Part shown: positions 54,249 to 62,868 of the stretch, in pieces
How the letters are laid out: each line of letters begins with the position of its first letter
How positions within the stretch are numbered: the first letter of the stretch is position 1
Assembly: GCA_965116565.1 (NCBI GenBank)
Contig: OZ220699.1
Span: forward strand, 3,162,001-3,226,000
From: Bin87 sp965116565
Lineage (GTDB): Bacteria > Chloroflexota > Dehalococcoidia > Lucifugimonadales > UBA3495
Direction: 5' to 3'
DNA length: 64,000 nt
Position numbers and translations under genes: made by a program
The notes under the pieces: generated by a model
What the model was told of the DNA's origin: nothing
Seen by the model: the letters and a program-made list of their open reading frames with translations, nothing else
Databases searched by the model: none

Positions 54249-54689
54249 ATGCTCACATCCTTCTTTCACACCGGGTTTATCGTCAAAGACCTTGAGGCCG
54301 CCATCGACTTCTATTCCGACGTTCTCGGCCTGAACCTCACGATGCGGACCGAACGTACGGGAGAATTTCCGACGACGCTGCTGGGCTTTCCCGACACCCA
54401 CATCAAGGGCGCGTTCTTCGACATGGGCGACGGACACCAGTTGGAGCTGATCCAGTACATCAACCCGGAGGGTGCTTACGCCGATTTCGACAAGAACGAC
54501 GTCCGCGCTGCCCACCTGGCATTCTTCGTTGAGGACATCGACGCCTTCTACGAGAAAACGCGCGACCGCGGTCTCGCCTATCCCACTCCCCCCGTGCCCA
54601 TGTATGACGACGACGGCAAGATGGTACGCAAGGCGTCCTATTGTCAGGACCCCGACGGGAACTGGCTGGAACTGGTGGAGTTGTACTGA
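54249..54689 (+). CDS. VOC-family (glyoxalase-like) protein
   Basis: 146 residues. Two beta-alpha-beta-beta-beta modules with likely metal ligands in FFHTGFIVKDLEAAIDFY, DGHQLELIQY, AAHLAFFVEDIDAFY and NWLELVELY. It lies between trpE and trpG: 55 bases after trpE, and overlapping the trpG ATG by one base (TGATG). A glyoxalase or dioxygenase-like reaction is possible; a link to tryptophan synthesis is not obvious. Confidence 0.88.
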   Translation: MLTSFFHTGFIVKDLEAAIDFYSDVLGLNLTMRTERTGEFPTTLLGFPDTHIKGAFFDMGDGHQLELIQYINPEGAYADFDKNDVRAAHLAFFVEDIDAFYEKTRDRGLAYPTPPVPMYDDDGKMVRKASYCQDPDGNWLELVELY

Positions 54690-55279
54690 TGCTGCTGCTC
54701 ATCGACAACTACGACAGCTTTACCTACAACCTCTACCAGTACCTGTGCGAACTGGGCGCTGAGGTCGAGGTGGTTCGCAACGACAAGACCACCATCGAGG
54801 ACATAGAGGCGATGCAGCCAGAGGGGATTGTGGTGTCGCCCGGCCCCTGCACTCCGCGTGAGGCCGGCATATCCAACGACGTGATCCGGCACTTCGGATC
54901 CAAGCTCCCTGTGCTGGGCGTGTGCCTCGGCCACCAGTGCATCGGCGACGCATACGGCGCGACGGTTGATCGTGCCGGCGAAATCCGGCACGGCAAGACC
55001 TCAATGATCCATCACGACGGCAAGGGCGTGTACCAGGGTCTGCCCAACCCCTTCGAGGCCATCAGGTACCACAGCCTGGTCATCTACCCAGAAACGGTGC
55101 CCGACTTCCTTGAAGTGACCGCCCGGACCGACAACGGCCTCATCATGGGCGTGCGCCACAAGGAGCTACCGGTCGAGGGAATCCAGTTTCACCCTGAATC
55201 GATAATGACGGTTGTGGGCCATGATCTCCTGCAAAATTACCTGAACCAGGTAGCGGAGTTTCACGGCAGGCCCGCGTAG
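54689..55279 (+). CDS. trpG: anthranilate synthase component II (glutaminase)
   Basis: 196-residue class I glutamine amidotransferase giving ammonia to TrpE. LLIDNYDSFTYNL starts it, VVSPGPCTP and the nucleophile motif LGVCLGHQCIGDAYG follow, then RYHSLVI and the His-Glu pair in GIQFHPESIMT. It may also serve para-aminobenzoate synthesis. Coupled to the VOC gene. Confidence 0.96.
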   Translation: MLLLIDNYDSFTYNLYQYLCELGAEVEVVRNDKTTIEDIEAMQPEGIVVSPGPCTPREAGISNDVIRHFGSKLPVLGVCLGHQCIGDAYGATVDRAGEIRHGKTSMIHHDGKGVYQGLPNPFEAIRYHSLVIYPETVPDFLEVTARTDNGLIMGVRHKELPVEGIQFHPESIMTVVGHDLLQNYLNQVAEFHGRPA

Positions 55280-55315
55280 ATAGTCTGAACAGACTCCCCG
55301 ATTAACCGACGGCTT

Positions 55316-55423
55316 GTGGCTCAACCGCGCCGCAAAGGCGCATCGCGCATCGATGATATTCCTCCGGAGATCCTCACGGCGCTCAACGAGGGCCGCCAAG
55401 AAACACCTCCCGTCAATATTTGA
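55316..55423 (+). pseudogene. short coding remnant, possibly the N-terminus of a decayed gene
   Basis: GTG 55316 opens a 35-codon frame reading KGASRIDDIPPEILTALNEG, protein-like and reminiscent of the start of DNA-alkylation-repair-like (HEAT) proteins, then a stop at 55421. No continuation is visible in other frames. Identity is a guess. Confidence 0.3.
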
Positions 55424-55742
55424 ACCTTCGCGCACTTCTCTGGCCTCTTTCGGTATGCGCTGATCAGTGGTTCGGCTCAGGGCAATCGCGTCTAAATTGG
55501 GCTCCCGATAATGCCGTGTCAAACCCCGGGCCGCAGCCACTTACGACGGTCAAAACATGCGTCGATGAGACTTGCGTTCGCCGACTTGTAACCCAATGGG
55601 ACTGAATCGCAGTATCTGAAAGGCCGCCGGTCACGGGCCAGTATCAACGTGAAGAATGCTCGAGCGGGTTGATTATGCCAATCACCGCAAGACGCGATTG
55701 CCCTGTGGTTCGGCTCCGATCTTTATGATGACCAAAGCCTGC

Positions 55743-55748
55743 TATACT
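55743..55748 (+). promoter_or_regulatory. candidate extended -10 (TGC-TATACT)
   Basis: TGCTATACT at 55740-55748, 25 bases before ATG 55773, giving a very short leader. Confidence 0.4.
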
Positions 55749-55772
55749 TAATGTCCAAATGCGCTTGACTAA

Positions 55773-56552
55773 ATGAACGGCGATATGACGACAACCACAG
55801 AAAATATGACCCCAGAGGGCGACGAAGTACTGAGGCGCATCGATGCTGTTCTTCAGGCAGTGTCAGACCTCAGTGAATCGCAGGCGGCGGTCAACGAGCA
55901 AATTTTCGAGCGACTTGACCGAACTGACGAACGCCTGGCGAAGATTGACGAACGATTTGACCGAACCGACGAGCGCCTGGCGAAGATCGACAAACGATTT
56001 GACCGAACCGACGAACGCCTGGCGAAGATTGACGAACGATTTGACCGAACCGACGAGCGCCTGGCGCAAATGGGTGAACGTTTCGACCGTTCAGATGGGC
56101 GTTTCGACAAGATTGAAATCCACCTGGGCTATCTTCGTGGGACACACGCCGCTAACACAATGCGGCGCAATGCCAGCCTTATCGCCGACGATATGGGGTT
56201 TCAAATCATTTCCATACTGCCCAGGGAGGAATTGATCGGATTCGCTAAAATCGCACACGACGCGGGAAAGTCTGAAAATGATGTGCGGAGTTTCAGGGAA
56301 GCAGATATGGTGATGCTGGTGCGCGATGGCAACGGCCAACCGGCATACATCGCTGTCGAGGCGTCGTTCACGGTGGCCAACGCTGACATCAGCCGGGCCA
56401 AAAGAAATGCAGAATATCTGATGGAGTTCACCGGCTTACCTGCCAAAGGCGTCGTCGCCGGGGTGGACATTGGTACCGTGAGGGAACAGAACGCGGCCGC
56501 CGACGGAGTCTATTGTTATCGGATCCCGACACGAGAATTGGAAGCAGATTGA
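55773..56552 (+). CDS. coiled-coil repeat protein with PD-(D/E)xK-like C-domain
   Basis: 259 residues. About residues 47-116 are 14-residue repeats of the type FDRTDERLAKIDER, four good copies and one degenerate, forming a coiled coil encoded by 42-bp DNA repeats from 55911. The C-terminal part (about 125-255) has EADMVMLVRDG and AYIAVEASFTVANADISRAKRNAEYL, resembling nuclease-like domains of DUF3782-type proteins; the usual Lys of PD-(D/E)xK is not clear. Function unknown. Confidence 0.82.
   Translation: MNGDMTTTTENMTPEGDEVLRRIDAVLQAVSDLSESQAAVNEQIFERLDRTDERLAKIDERFDRTDERLAKIDKRFDRTDERLAKIDERFDRTDERLAQMGERFDRSDGRFDKIEIHLGYLRGTHAANTMRRNASLIADDMGFQIISILPREELIGFAKIAHDAGKSENDVRSFREADMVMLVRDGNGQPAYIAVEASFTVANADISRAKRNAEYLMEFTGLPAKGVVAGVDIGTVREQNAAADGVYCYRIPTRELEAD
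55911..56120 (+). repeat. 42-bp in-frame tandem repeats
   Basis: Units at 55911-55952, 55953-55994, 55995-56036 and 56037-56078 are near-identical and in frame; 56079 onward is a degenerate fifth. They differ mostly at third positions, and the copies alternate CGAACGC/CGAGCGC, suggesting recent unequal crossing over. Confidence 0.92.
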
Positions 56553-56722
56553 GGGGCGCAATTCATCGCGGATCGCAGGACATCTGGCCCTCGAAAGAGG
56601 GTCATTTCGATCTGTGGGCCCCGCGTCGGATGGCAACGGAGTCCGGCAAGGGGATATTCCAACATGATATCGCTTGCCGTACACAAGGCCGCGACCAAGG
56701 GCATACCGAAAAGGAGGCAATC

Positions 56723-57904
56723 ATGAGCCCACGCAACATCGGCCCCAACGTACTTTCCTGGCTGCCCGCTGACCAGATTGAAGAATCAGCGATGCGGCAG
56801 ATTGAGAACCTTTCGCGGATGCCCTTCATCTTCAAACACGTGGGGGTGATGCCGGACTGTCACTTTGGAATGGGCGCCACCGTCGGGTCGGTGATACCAA
56901 CCGAGCGCGCCATTATCCCCGCCGCGGTGGGCGTGGACATCGGGTGCGGCATGATCGCCGTCAAGACGCCGCTGACGCGCGATGACCTTCCCCAAGACCT
57001 GTCCGACATCCGGAAGGCCATTGAGCAACAGGTACCGCTGTCCGCCGGCCACTACAACCGCAGTATTAAAAAGACCGCCCGGCCGCGCATCGAGCAGATG
57101 GAAGCCAGGGCAGCCGAAATTGGTCGCCTGGATTTCTACGACAAGCTGGACAAGAACTGGCGGAAGCAGTTGGGTTCCCTCGGATCCGGCAACCACTTCA
57201 TCGAGGTCGTTCTGGACGAAGAGGATCACGCCTGGGCGTTCCTTCACTCCGGCTCGCGGGGAGTCGGCAACCGCATCGCCACCCACCACATCCGCATCGC
57301 CAAGCAACTGATGGAAAAGTGGTACATCGACCTGCCCGACGCGGACCTCGCCTACTTGGTGGAGGACACGCCGGAGTTCGACGACTACATGGCGGACCTG
57401 GATTGGGCGCAGGAGTTCGCGCTGCTGAACCGCGAGGAGATGATGGAGCGCATCATCCGGATCCTGCAGTACCGCTGCGGAGATTTCGAAGAGTTGGAGC
57501 GGATCCAGTGTCACCACAATTTCACGCGGCGCGAGCACCACTTCGGCAAGAACATCCTGGTCTCCCGCAAGGGCGCCATTGAGGCTCGCGAGGATCAGCC
57601 CGGCCTGATCCCCGGATCGATGGGCACCCGCAGCTATGTGGTTCGCGGCAAGGGGAACCGAGCGTCATTCAACACCGCCCCGCATGGCGCAGGACGCCGC
57701 CTCAGCCGCAATAAGGCCCGCGGCTCGTTCACGATGGACGACTTCGACCGCGACATGTCCGGCATCGAGGTCACCCGCTCCGAGGCGTTCCTTGACGAGC
57801 TTCCCGGCGCTTACAAGGACATCGACGTTGTGATGGAGCAGTCTGCCGACCTGGTGGAGATCGTTCACACGTTCCGCCAGATCGTCAACGTCAAGGGCGC
57901 ATGA
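56723..57904 (+). CDS. rtcB: RNA ligase RtcB
   Basis: 393 residues; GTP/Mn-dependent ligase joining 2',3'-cyclic phosphate to 5'-OH RNA ends. MPDCHFGMGATVGSVIP, AVGVDIGCGMIAVKT (metal Asp/Cys), GSLGSGNHFIEV, FLHSGSRGVGN, CHHNFTRREHHFGKN and the guanylylated His region TAPHGAGRRLSR are all present. AAGGAGG five bases before ATG 56723 sets the start. No archease gene is adjacent. Probably tRNA or rRNA repair. Confidence 0.96.
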   Translation: MSPRNIGPNVLSWLPADQIEESAMRQIENLSRMPFIFKHVGVMPDCHFGMGATVGSVIPTERAIIPAAVGVDIGCGMIAVKTPLTRDDLPQDLSDIRKAIEQQVPLSAGHYNRSIKKTARPRIEQMEARAAEIGRLDFYDKLDKNWRKQLGSLGSGNHFIEVVLDEEDHAWAFLHSGSRGVGNRIATHHIRIAKQLMEKWYIDLPDADLAYLVEDTPEFDDYMADLDWAQEFALLNREEMMERIIRILQYRCGDFEELERIQCHHNFTRREHHFGKNILVSRKGAIEAREDQPGLIPGSMGTRSYVVRGKGNRASFNTAPHGAGRRLSRNKARGSFTMDDFDRDMSGIEVTRSEAFLDELPGAYKDIDVVMEQSADLVEIVHTFRQIVNVKGA

Positions 57905-58006
57905 GCTGACAGGCGAACTCACAACGGCTTCATTGAATAAGCGCGGACTATGTTCCGCGCCTATCTGTCATATAATCCTGTGTATCCATGCAAGACGGAG
58001 CCCGCC

Positions 58007-59380
58007 ATGCCCACTATCGCCGAGTACGTCTCCAACTATTCTGCCAACCTGCACTTCAGCGACATCCCCTCCGAAACGGTTCACCTGTTCAAGCGCATGA
58101 CCATCGATACCATCGGCTGCGCCATTGGGGGTTACACGTCGGAGCCCAGCAAAATCGCCCGCGACCTGGCCGGCGAGGTGACCGGCCATCGACGCCCGGT
58201 CACCGTGATCGGCAACGGCCTTGCCAGCAGTCCAGAGCTGGCCACGTTCGCCAACGGCGTGATGATCCGCTACCTGGACTTCAACGACGGCTACACCACC
58301 CTGGAGTCCGGCCACCCGAGCGACAGCATTGCCGCCACACTTGCCGGCGCGGAACTGGCCGGAGCCGGCGGCCGGCGGTTCATCACCGCCACTGCGGTCG
58401 CCTACGAAGCATTCTGCCGATTCGGAGATGCTTTCAACATCAGAGCGGTGGGGTTCGACCACGTGACCAATGGGGCCATCGCCAGTTCCCTGGGCGCCGC
58501 TCGCGCCATGGGCCTGTCCGCTGCTCAGACGGAGCAATCTCTGAATCTGGGGATCACGCCGAACCTGGCGTTGGGACAAACTCGCGTGGGTGAGCTTTCC
58601 CACTGGAAGGGTTGCGCCTACGCCAACTCCAGCCGCAACGCCGTTTTCGCCGCCCTGCTCGCCGAGCGCGGGCTCACCGGGCCCGGTCCAATCTTCGAGG
58701 GTGAACTGGGTTTCTTCGCCGCCGTCACCAAACGGCCGTACGAACTGGAACCCTTCGGCGGCGACCAAGGTCAACCCTTCAAGGTCCACGAGTGCAACAT
58801 CAAGCAATTTGCCCTGGGCCTTTACTCTCAGACCGTCGTCGAGGCCGTTCTGGCCGCCCGCCGTCAGGTGCCCGACTTCAACGAAGCCAACGTCGCGGAC
58901 GTCCACATCCGCACGCTCCAGAAGGCCATCGACATCATGGCCGGCGACGAGGAAAAGTACCATCCGCAGACGCGCGAATCTGCCGACCACAGCATGCCCT
59001 ATGCCACGGCGATCGCACTGAAGCACAACACCCTGAACCAGAGCCACTTCTCCGACGAGCACATCAACGACCCGGCCATCGCCACGCTCATCGGCAACAC
59101 CCGCATCGAAGCGACCGAAGAGGCCAACCGGCGTTTCCCCGAGGCGATGCTGTGCAACCTGGACCTGCGGATGAACAACGGCCAGACCTACAGCTCCGAG
59201 GTCGCCCAGTTTCGCGGCCACCACCTGAACCCAATGTCCGACTCCGAGGTCGAGGCCAAGTTCCGCGGCCTCTGCGAAGATCTGCTGACTCCGGATCAGA
59301 CCGAGGAGTTGCTGGCCCGCCTCTGGCGCCTGGAGGAGGAAGAGGACATCAGCGCCCTGCTGCGCCTCACGCGAATCTAG
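58007..59380 (+). CDS. MmgE/PrpD family protein (second copy)
   Basis: 457 residues, same fold as 49302 but little like it. DTIGCAIGGYTSEPSKIARD, IRYLDFNDGYTTLESGHPSDSIAATLA (active-site D/H segment), YEAFCRFGDAF, GELSHWKGCAYANSSRNAVFAA and KQFALGLYSQTVVEAVL are seen. GGAG is seven bases before ATG 58007. Likely dehydratase/decarboxylase of a small tricarboxylate. Ends at a convergent terminator. Confidence 0.92.
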   Translation: MPTIAEYVSNYSANLHFSDIPSETVHLFKRMTIDTIGCAIGGYTSEPSKIARDLAGEVTGHRRPVTVIGNGLASSPELATFANGVMIRYLDFNDGYTTLESGHPSDSIAATLAGAELAGAGGRRFITATAVAYEAFCRFGDAFNIRAVGFDHVTNGAIASSLGAARAMGLSAAQTEQSLNLGITPNLALGQTRVGELSHWKGCAYANSSRNAVFAALLAERGLTGPGPIFEGELGFFAAVTKRPYELEPFGGDQGQPFKVHECNIKQFALGLYSQTVVEAVLAARRQVPDFNEANVADVHIRTLQKAIDIMAGDEEKYHPQTRESADHSMPYATAIALKHNTLNQSHFSDEHINDPAIATLIGNTRIEATEEANRRFPEAMLCNLDLRMNNGQTYSSEVAQFRGHHLNPMSDSEVEAKFRGLCEDLLTPDQTEELLARLWRLEEEEDISALLRLTRI

Positions 59381-59386
59381 CAGCAA

Positions 59387-59414
59387 TCAGGGGCGAAGCG
59401 TGATTCGCCCCTGA
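59387..59414. terminator. bidirectional terminator hairpin
   Basis: TCAGGGGCGAA (59387-59397) and TTCGCCCCTGA (59404-59414) are perfect 11-bp complements over a six-base loop, between convergent genes. Confidence 0.8.
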
Positions 59415-59458
59415 AAGCAGCCCAATCCTGCTCGTTAGGCTGGACGTGTTCGCCGCCT

Positions 59459-59884
59459 TTACGCCCCGATGCGCGTTCCGTCCGGATAGGTGTAGCCCGC
59501 GCGGTCGCTGTATCCGCCGGCGGCCGGGAAGATCTGCCGGTACAAGCCGCGAGCCCGGTTCTTCACAACCGCGCCGGCCGCGTCCTTGGTAGGGGTGGGC
59601 TTGGCGTTCTGGTCTTTGTAGAACTGCGATTGCAGCGGGCTGTCGTCCTCCATCTCCCAGATGCACAGGTAGCGCATGACGTTGTTGGCCTGCCCGTCCT
59701 CTGGGTCCAGCATGAACCGACGCGCGCTGATGTACCCGGGGATAGACATCCGCTCGGGCAGGTGTTCCTCGTTGTACCACTTGTTGAACACCTCGTCGTC
59801 CGCCGGGTCCACCTCCATCATCACCACCAATACCGTCGTCCCCACCTTTTGATCGCTCACTTTGCTTCCATTCACGCTGGTCAT
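59459..59884 (-). CDS. dimeric alpha-beta barrel protein (EthD/DUF4286-like)
   Basis: 141 residues. VLVVMMEVDPADDEVFNKWYNEEHLPERMSIPG followed by YISARRF is the ferredoxin-like dimeric barrel pattern with the WYxxEHLPE signature. A C-terminal arm (residues about 115-141) is extra. Small-molecule oxygenase or isomerase folds of this type lack a single function. Confidence 0.78.
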   Translation of the reverse strand: MTSVNGSKVSDQKVGTTVLVVMMEVDPADDEVFNKWYNEEHLPERMSIPGYISARRFMLDPEDGQANNVMRYLCIWEMEDDSPLQSQFYKDQNAKPTPTKDAAGAVVKNRARGLYRQIFPAAGGYSDRAGYTYPDGTRIGA

Positions 59885-59902
59885 GATTCGCTCCTTTTGC
59901 CT

Positions 59903-60280
59903 CTAACCGTTTTCCAGTTCTGTGATCCTAACGTCGCCGCCATGTCTGAAATCCACTGTTAAGTTGTTGCCCCACAGGAGTCCGACGCCGATCAAGGGAA
60001 AGTTTTCGGAAACCAAAGCGGTGGCGTGCCTGATATGATCTGCCCATCGAATAGTGGCGTCATGGCTTTCAAACGGTGTCAATGAGCCTTCTCCCAATCG
60101 ATGAGTGGCGAAACCGGAGCTACCCAAGCCCAACTGTTCTACGGCGGCCGCCGGCAAAGTTAGTTCACCGCTGAACCCGGTGTCTATCTGAACTTCAATC
60201 GACCACTCTTGACCGTCTTCGTCTATCAACGCCGACGAGATCGACAGTCTCCGAAATTGGTCGACGTTGCCGACGATCAT
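59903..60280 (-). CDS. clan AA aspartic protease-like protein, paired
   Basis: 125 residues. EVQIDTGFSGELTLP gives Asp33-Thr34-Gly35, and FPLIGVGLLWGNNLTVDF the psi-loop, as in retropepsins. The ATG overlaps the stop of the 90-residue gene upstream (ATGA), so the two are coupled. A stand-alone homologue is at 42822. The small partner plus protease-like protein may be a toxin-antitoxin-like or regulated proteolysis module. Confidence 0.82.
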   Translation of the reverse strand: MIVGNVDQFRRLSISSALIDEDGQEWSIEVQIDTGFSGELTLPAAAVEQLGLGSSGFATHRLGEGSLTPFESHDATIRWADHIRHATALVSENFPLIGVGLLWGNNLTVDFRHGGDVRITELENG

Positions 60281-60549
60281 CTATGATCCGACCATAGGCC
60301 CAGTGATTCATACGCAGCCGGATAACCCACCTTGAAAGTATAAACTTCGGCGTTTGGGCGACGCGTTCGCAAACGTCGGGCCGCTTGGTTATGGTACTCG
60401 TCCAACTCCCAATCCCGGCTGTCGTGATCTACGGCAAGTAAATAACCAACCGGCTCCTCTGCCCCTTTCAATGTTGGGCGCACTTGCTGCTGATACACTT
60501 GCATCCCTATCTCCGCCACCTCCTCGGCAGTCATGTCTCGCCATCCCAT
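60277..60549 (-). CDS. small partner of aspartic protease-like protein
   Basis: 90 residues. The N-terminal EEVAEIGMQVYQQQVRPTL helix is followed by GYLLAVDHDSRDWELDEY and RTRRPNAEVYTFKVGYPAAYESLG, an alpha-beta pattern seen in small proteins coupled to single-domain aspartic proteases. Overlaps the next gene by four bases. Function unknown; could bind or present substrate. Confidence 0.75.
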   Translation of the reverse strand: MGWRDMTAEEVAEIGMQVYQQQVRPTLKGAEEPVGYLLAVDHDSRDWELDEYHNQAARRLRTRRPNAEVYTFKVGYPAAYESLGLWSDHR

Positions 60550-60593
60550 GGCACCCTCCTCCTGAGGATTGTCTCCCGCCCTCGCTTGGGATG

Positions 60594-61583
60594 CTACGCT
60601 AACCGCTGGTATATCTGAACCCGATGGCGGTAGCAGTCGGCCACGAACACCAGCCCATCATCACTCACTGTGACCCCTCTCGGGCGATAGAACCGACGCT
60701 TCAATTCAATGTTCTGCGTAGCCGCGTTCAGCTTTTCCTCGATGTCGGGGTTGGCGTTCAGGAATGTCCGCGCCCACCTGGATGTGCCGGAATGCCCGAT
60801 GAGCGTGTCGATCACCCGGCCACGCGGATCCAGCACCTGCACGCGGTCGTTTTGCCAGTCGCAAACGTAGATACGACCGTCCTGGTCCACCGCCAATCCG
60901 TTGGGCCGCGAAAACCCGTCGCCGCCATCCCGGCCGTCAAACTCGGTGACGTACCCGCCATCCGCACCGAATTTCTGCACCCGGTCGTTGCGCCAGTCGG
61001 TAACGTACACGTTCCCTTCGTGGTCGGTGGCGACACCCCAGGGCATCCGGAACTGGCCCGGTCCTTCGCCCTCTTCGCCCCAGCCCACCAGAAAATCTCC
61101 GTTCGCTTTAAATCGCTGTACCCGGTGGTTCAGCGAGTCGACCACCAGCAGCGTTTCATCGGGCGCGAACGCCATCCCCGATGGTCGGTTCAATTGTCCC
61201 GGATCGGCACCGAACTCGCCCCAGCAACGCAGGAAGTCCCCCTCCGGCGTGAACACACTGATGCGATGCGTGTTCTCATCCGACAGGTACAGCATGCCAT
61301 CCGGCCCGAACCGAATTTCCGTGATCCATACGAACTGCCCGGGCGCCTCACCCCATTCGGTGAATTCTCCCACGTAGTCGCCGTCAAAGGTGCATCGGGT
61401 GACCCGCACTCCCTCCGGTTGATTTGGATTGGCCCGGCTACCAACATACAGCAGGCCGTCCGGCCCCAGCGCCAAGGAAACCGGGCCGCTGAATCCCGGC
61501 CCGCTGCCGGACAACAATCCAATCACGTTGTGGTACTGGTACATTCCCGCAACCGACAGCGGGTATTCAACAACCGTGGTCAT
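60594..61583 (-). CDS. NHL-repeat beta-propeller protein
   Basis: 329 residues in about six NHL repeats, such as ITEIRFGPDGMLYLSDENTHRISVF, MAFAPDETLLVVDSLNHRVQRF, VATDHEGNVYVTDWRNDRVQKF and LAVDQDGRIYVCDWQNDRVQVL. No signal peptide is seen, so it is cytoplasmic or in a larger complex. Such propellers bind peptides, RNA or lyase substrates. Between the aspartic-protease pair and an acyl-CoA dehydrogenase. Confidence 0.88.
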   Translation of the reverse strand: MTTVVEYPLSVAGMYQYHNVIGLLSGSGPGFSGPVSLALGPDGLLYVGSRANPNQPEGVRVTRCTFDGDYVGEFTEWGEAPGQFVWITEIRFGPDGMLYLSDENTHRISVFTPEGDFLRCWGEFGADPGQLNRPSGMAFAPDETLLVVDSLNHRVQRFKANGDFLVGWGEEGEGPGQFRMPWGVATDHEGNVYVTDWRNDRVQKFGADGGYVTEFDGRDGGDGFSRPNGLAVDQDGRIYVCDWQNDRVQVLDPRGRVIDTLIGHSGTSRWARTFLNANPDIEEKLNAATQNIELKRRFYRPRGVTVSDDGLVFVADCYRHRVQIYQRLA

Positions 61584-61645
61584 CGTAACCTCAAAACTTC
61601 CGCTACAGATTTGTTCCAGGGGCAGCGGCAGCGTGGCATCAAGAT

Positions 61646-62854
61646 CTATGTGAGCTCAATCGTCACCGCCGACAGCCCGCACTCCAGCTTGCCGATGGTT
61701 TCCAGGCAGCGGTCATTCGCCGGCGGCATCACCGGACCGGACAGCGCATCCCGCCGGAGCCGTTCCAGCGGCGACGACTTCAGCAAACCGCCGCCCCCGG
61801 CCAGACGCATCGCAGCGTCGGTAACCGAAGCACCCACCTCTGCGCAGTATTGCTTGGCCCGGTTGACTGCCAGCACCGCTCCCGTCGGGTCTGCATGCCG
61901 GTCGGTCAACGCCGCGTCCACCAGCATCAGCCGGCCAGACTGAATCGCCACCGACATCTCGCCAATCGCCCTCTGGGTTCCCGGATGATTGATGATGGTT
62001 TCGCCCTCGGGCGTCCAGGTTTTCTCGCTGACGTAATCCGTGATATATCCGTATGCCGCCTCTGCGATTCCCAGGTAGACCGCCGCGTACCCCAGCGAAA
62101 AGCTGCCCCAGTCGGCGCTTAGCAGCCTCCCCGGCGGCCCGAACACAGAGTGATCAGGCGCGACAGTATCGTAGGACACGCTGTGGCTGGACGTGGCCCG
62201 CATACCGACGGCGTTCCACTGCTCCGTGATCTCCACGCCGCTCATGTCGCTGCGGATCATCGCCGAGATGATGTTGTCCGGCCCGCCGCCGCTCCCCTCA
62301 ACGATTCCGGACACGAAGAAGTAGTCGGCCGCGTCCGCCAGGGAGCAGAAATGCTTGGTGCCGGAGACCCGGTAGCCACCGCCGTCCGCCGGTGAGAAAG
62401 TCGTTGAGAGTACGAACCGGTCCCGCGCCGATGCTCCGGGTTCGCTGGTGATCGAAGCGAACAGCCGGCCGTCGTCGACGGCCTCACGGAAGTACCAGTT
62501 CTGCTGCTCGGGGGTCCCAAGGCCTCCCACGAACGATCCCAGCACGTTGGTGTGCATCGTCAGTGTGAGCCCCGTGGAAGCGCAGCCACGCGCAACGGCC
62601 AGGATGCACATGGCGAACGTCAGCGGGTCCACCTCCCATCCGCGGTACCGCTTTGGAACTCGAAGCCCCAGCAGGCCCGCCGCGCGGAGATCGTCGTAGT
62701 TCTCCGACGGAAACTCCGCCGATTCGTCGTAGCCGGCAGCCCGTGCCGCGAACTTCTCGCTGGCCAGTCGGTCAGCCGTTTCGACCAGCGCTACGGATTC
62801 GGCGCTCATCGCTCGCGCCGCCATGGACGGTATGGGTTCCAGTTTGATGCTCAA
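61646..62854 (-). CDS. acyl-CoA dehydrogenase family protein
   Basis: 402-residue FAD enzyme. The N-terminal helix domain has LRAAGLLGLRVPKRYRG. ASITSEPGASARDRF and YRVSGTKHFCSLADAADYFFV form the middle beta domain with the FAD site. C-terminal LAGGGGLLKSSPLERLRRDALSG and PANDRCLETIGK follow. The catalytic base is not obvious, as in DszC/HsaA-like or other monooxygenase-type relatives, so desaturation or hydroxylation is open. Confidence 0.88.
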   Translation of the reverse strand: MSIKLEPIPSMAARAMSAESVALVETADRLASEKFAARAAGYDESAEFPSENYDDLRAAGLLGLRVPKRYRGWEVDPLTFAMCILAVARGCASTGLTLTMHTNVLGSFVGGLGTPEQQNWYFREAVDDGRLFASITSEPGASARDRFVLSTTFSPADGGGYRVSGTKHFCSLADAADYFFVSGIVEGSGGGPDNIISAMIRSDMSGVEITEQWNAVGMRATSSHSVSYDTVAPDHSVFGPPGRLLSADWGSFSLGYAAVYLGIAEAAYGYITDYVSEKTWTPEGETIINHPGTQRAIGEMSVAIQSGRLMLVDAALTDRHADPTGAVLAVNRAKQYCAEVGASVTDAAMRLAGGGGLLKSSPLERLRRDALSGPVMPPANDRCLETIGKLECGLSAVTIELT

Positions 62855-62868
62855 GGACGGCCGATCCC

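Larger units (their letters stand above)
55280..55772. other. intergenic region with gene remnant and promoter
   Basis: 493 bases after trpG. It contains a small inverted repeat AGTCTG/CAGACT (55282-55295), a 35-codon remnant at 55316-55423 and an extended -10 at 55740-55748. Other frames show no coding signs. Confidence 0.5.

Noticed and set aside
55911..56120. 42-bp repeats as a CRISPR array
   Set aside because: Repeats are contiguous, in frame and code for a coiled coil; there are no unique spacers or cas genes.
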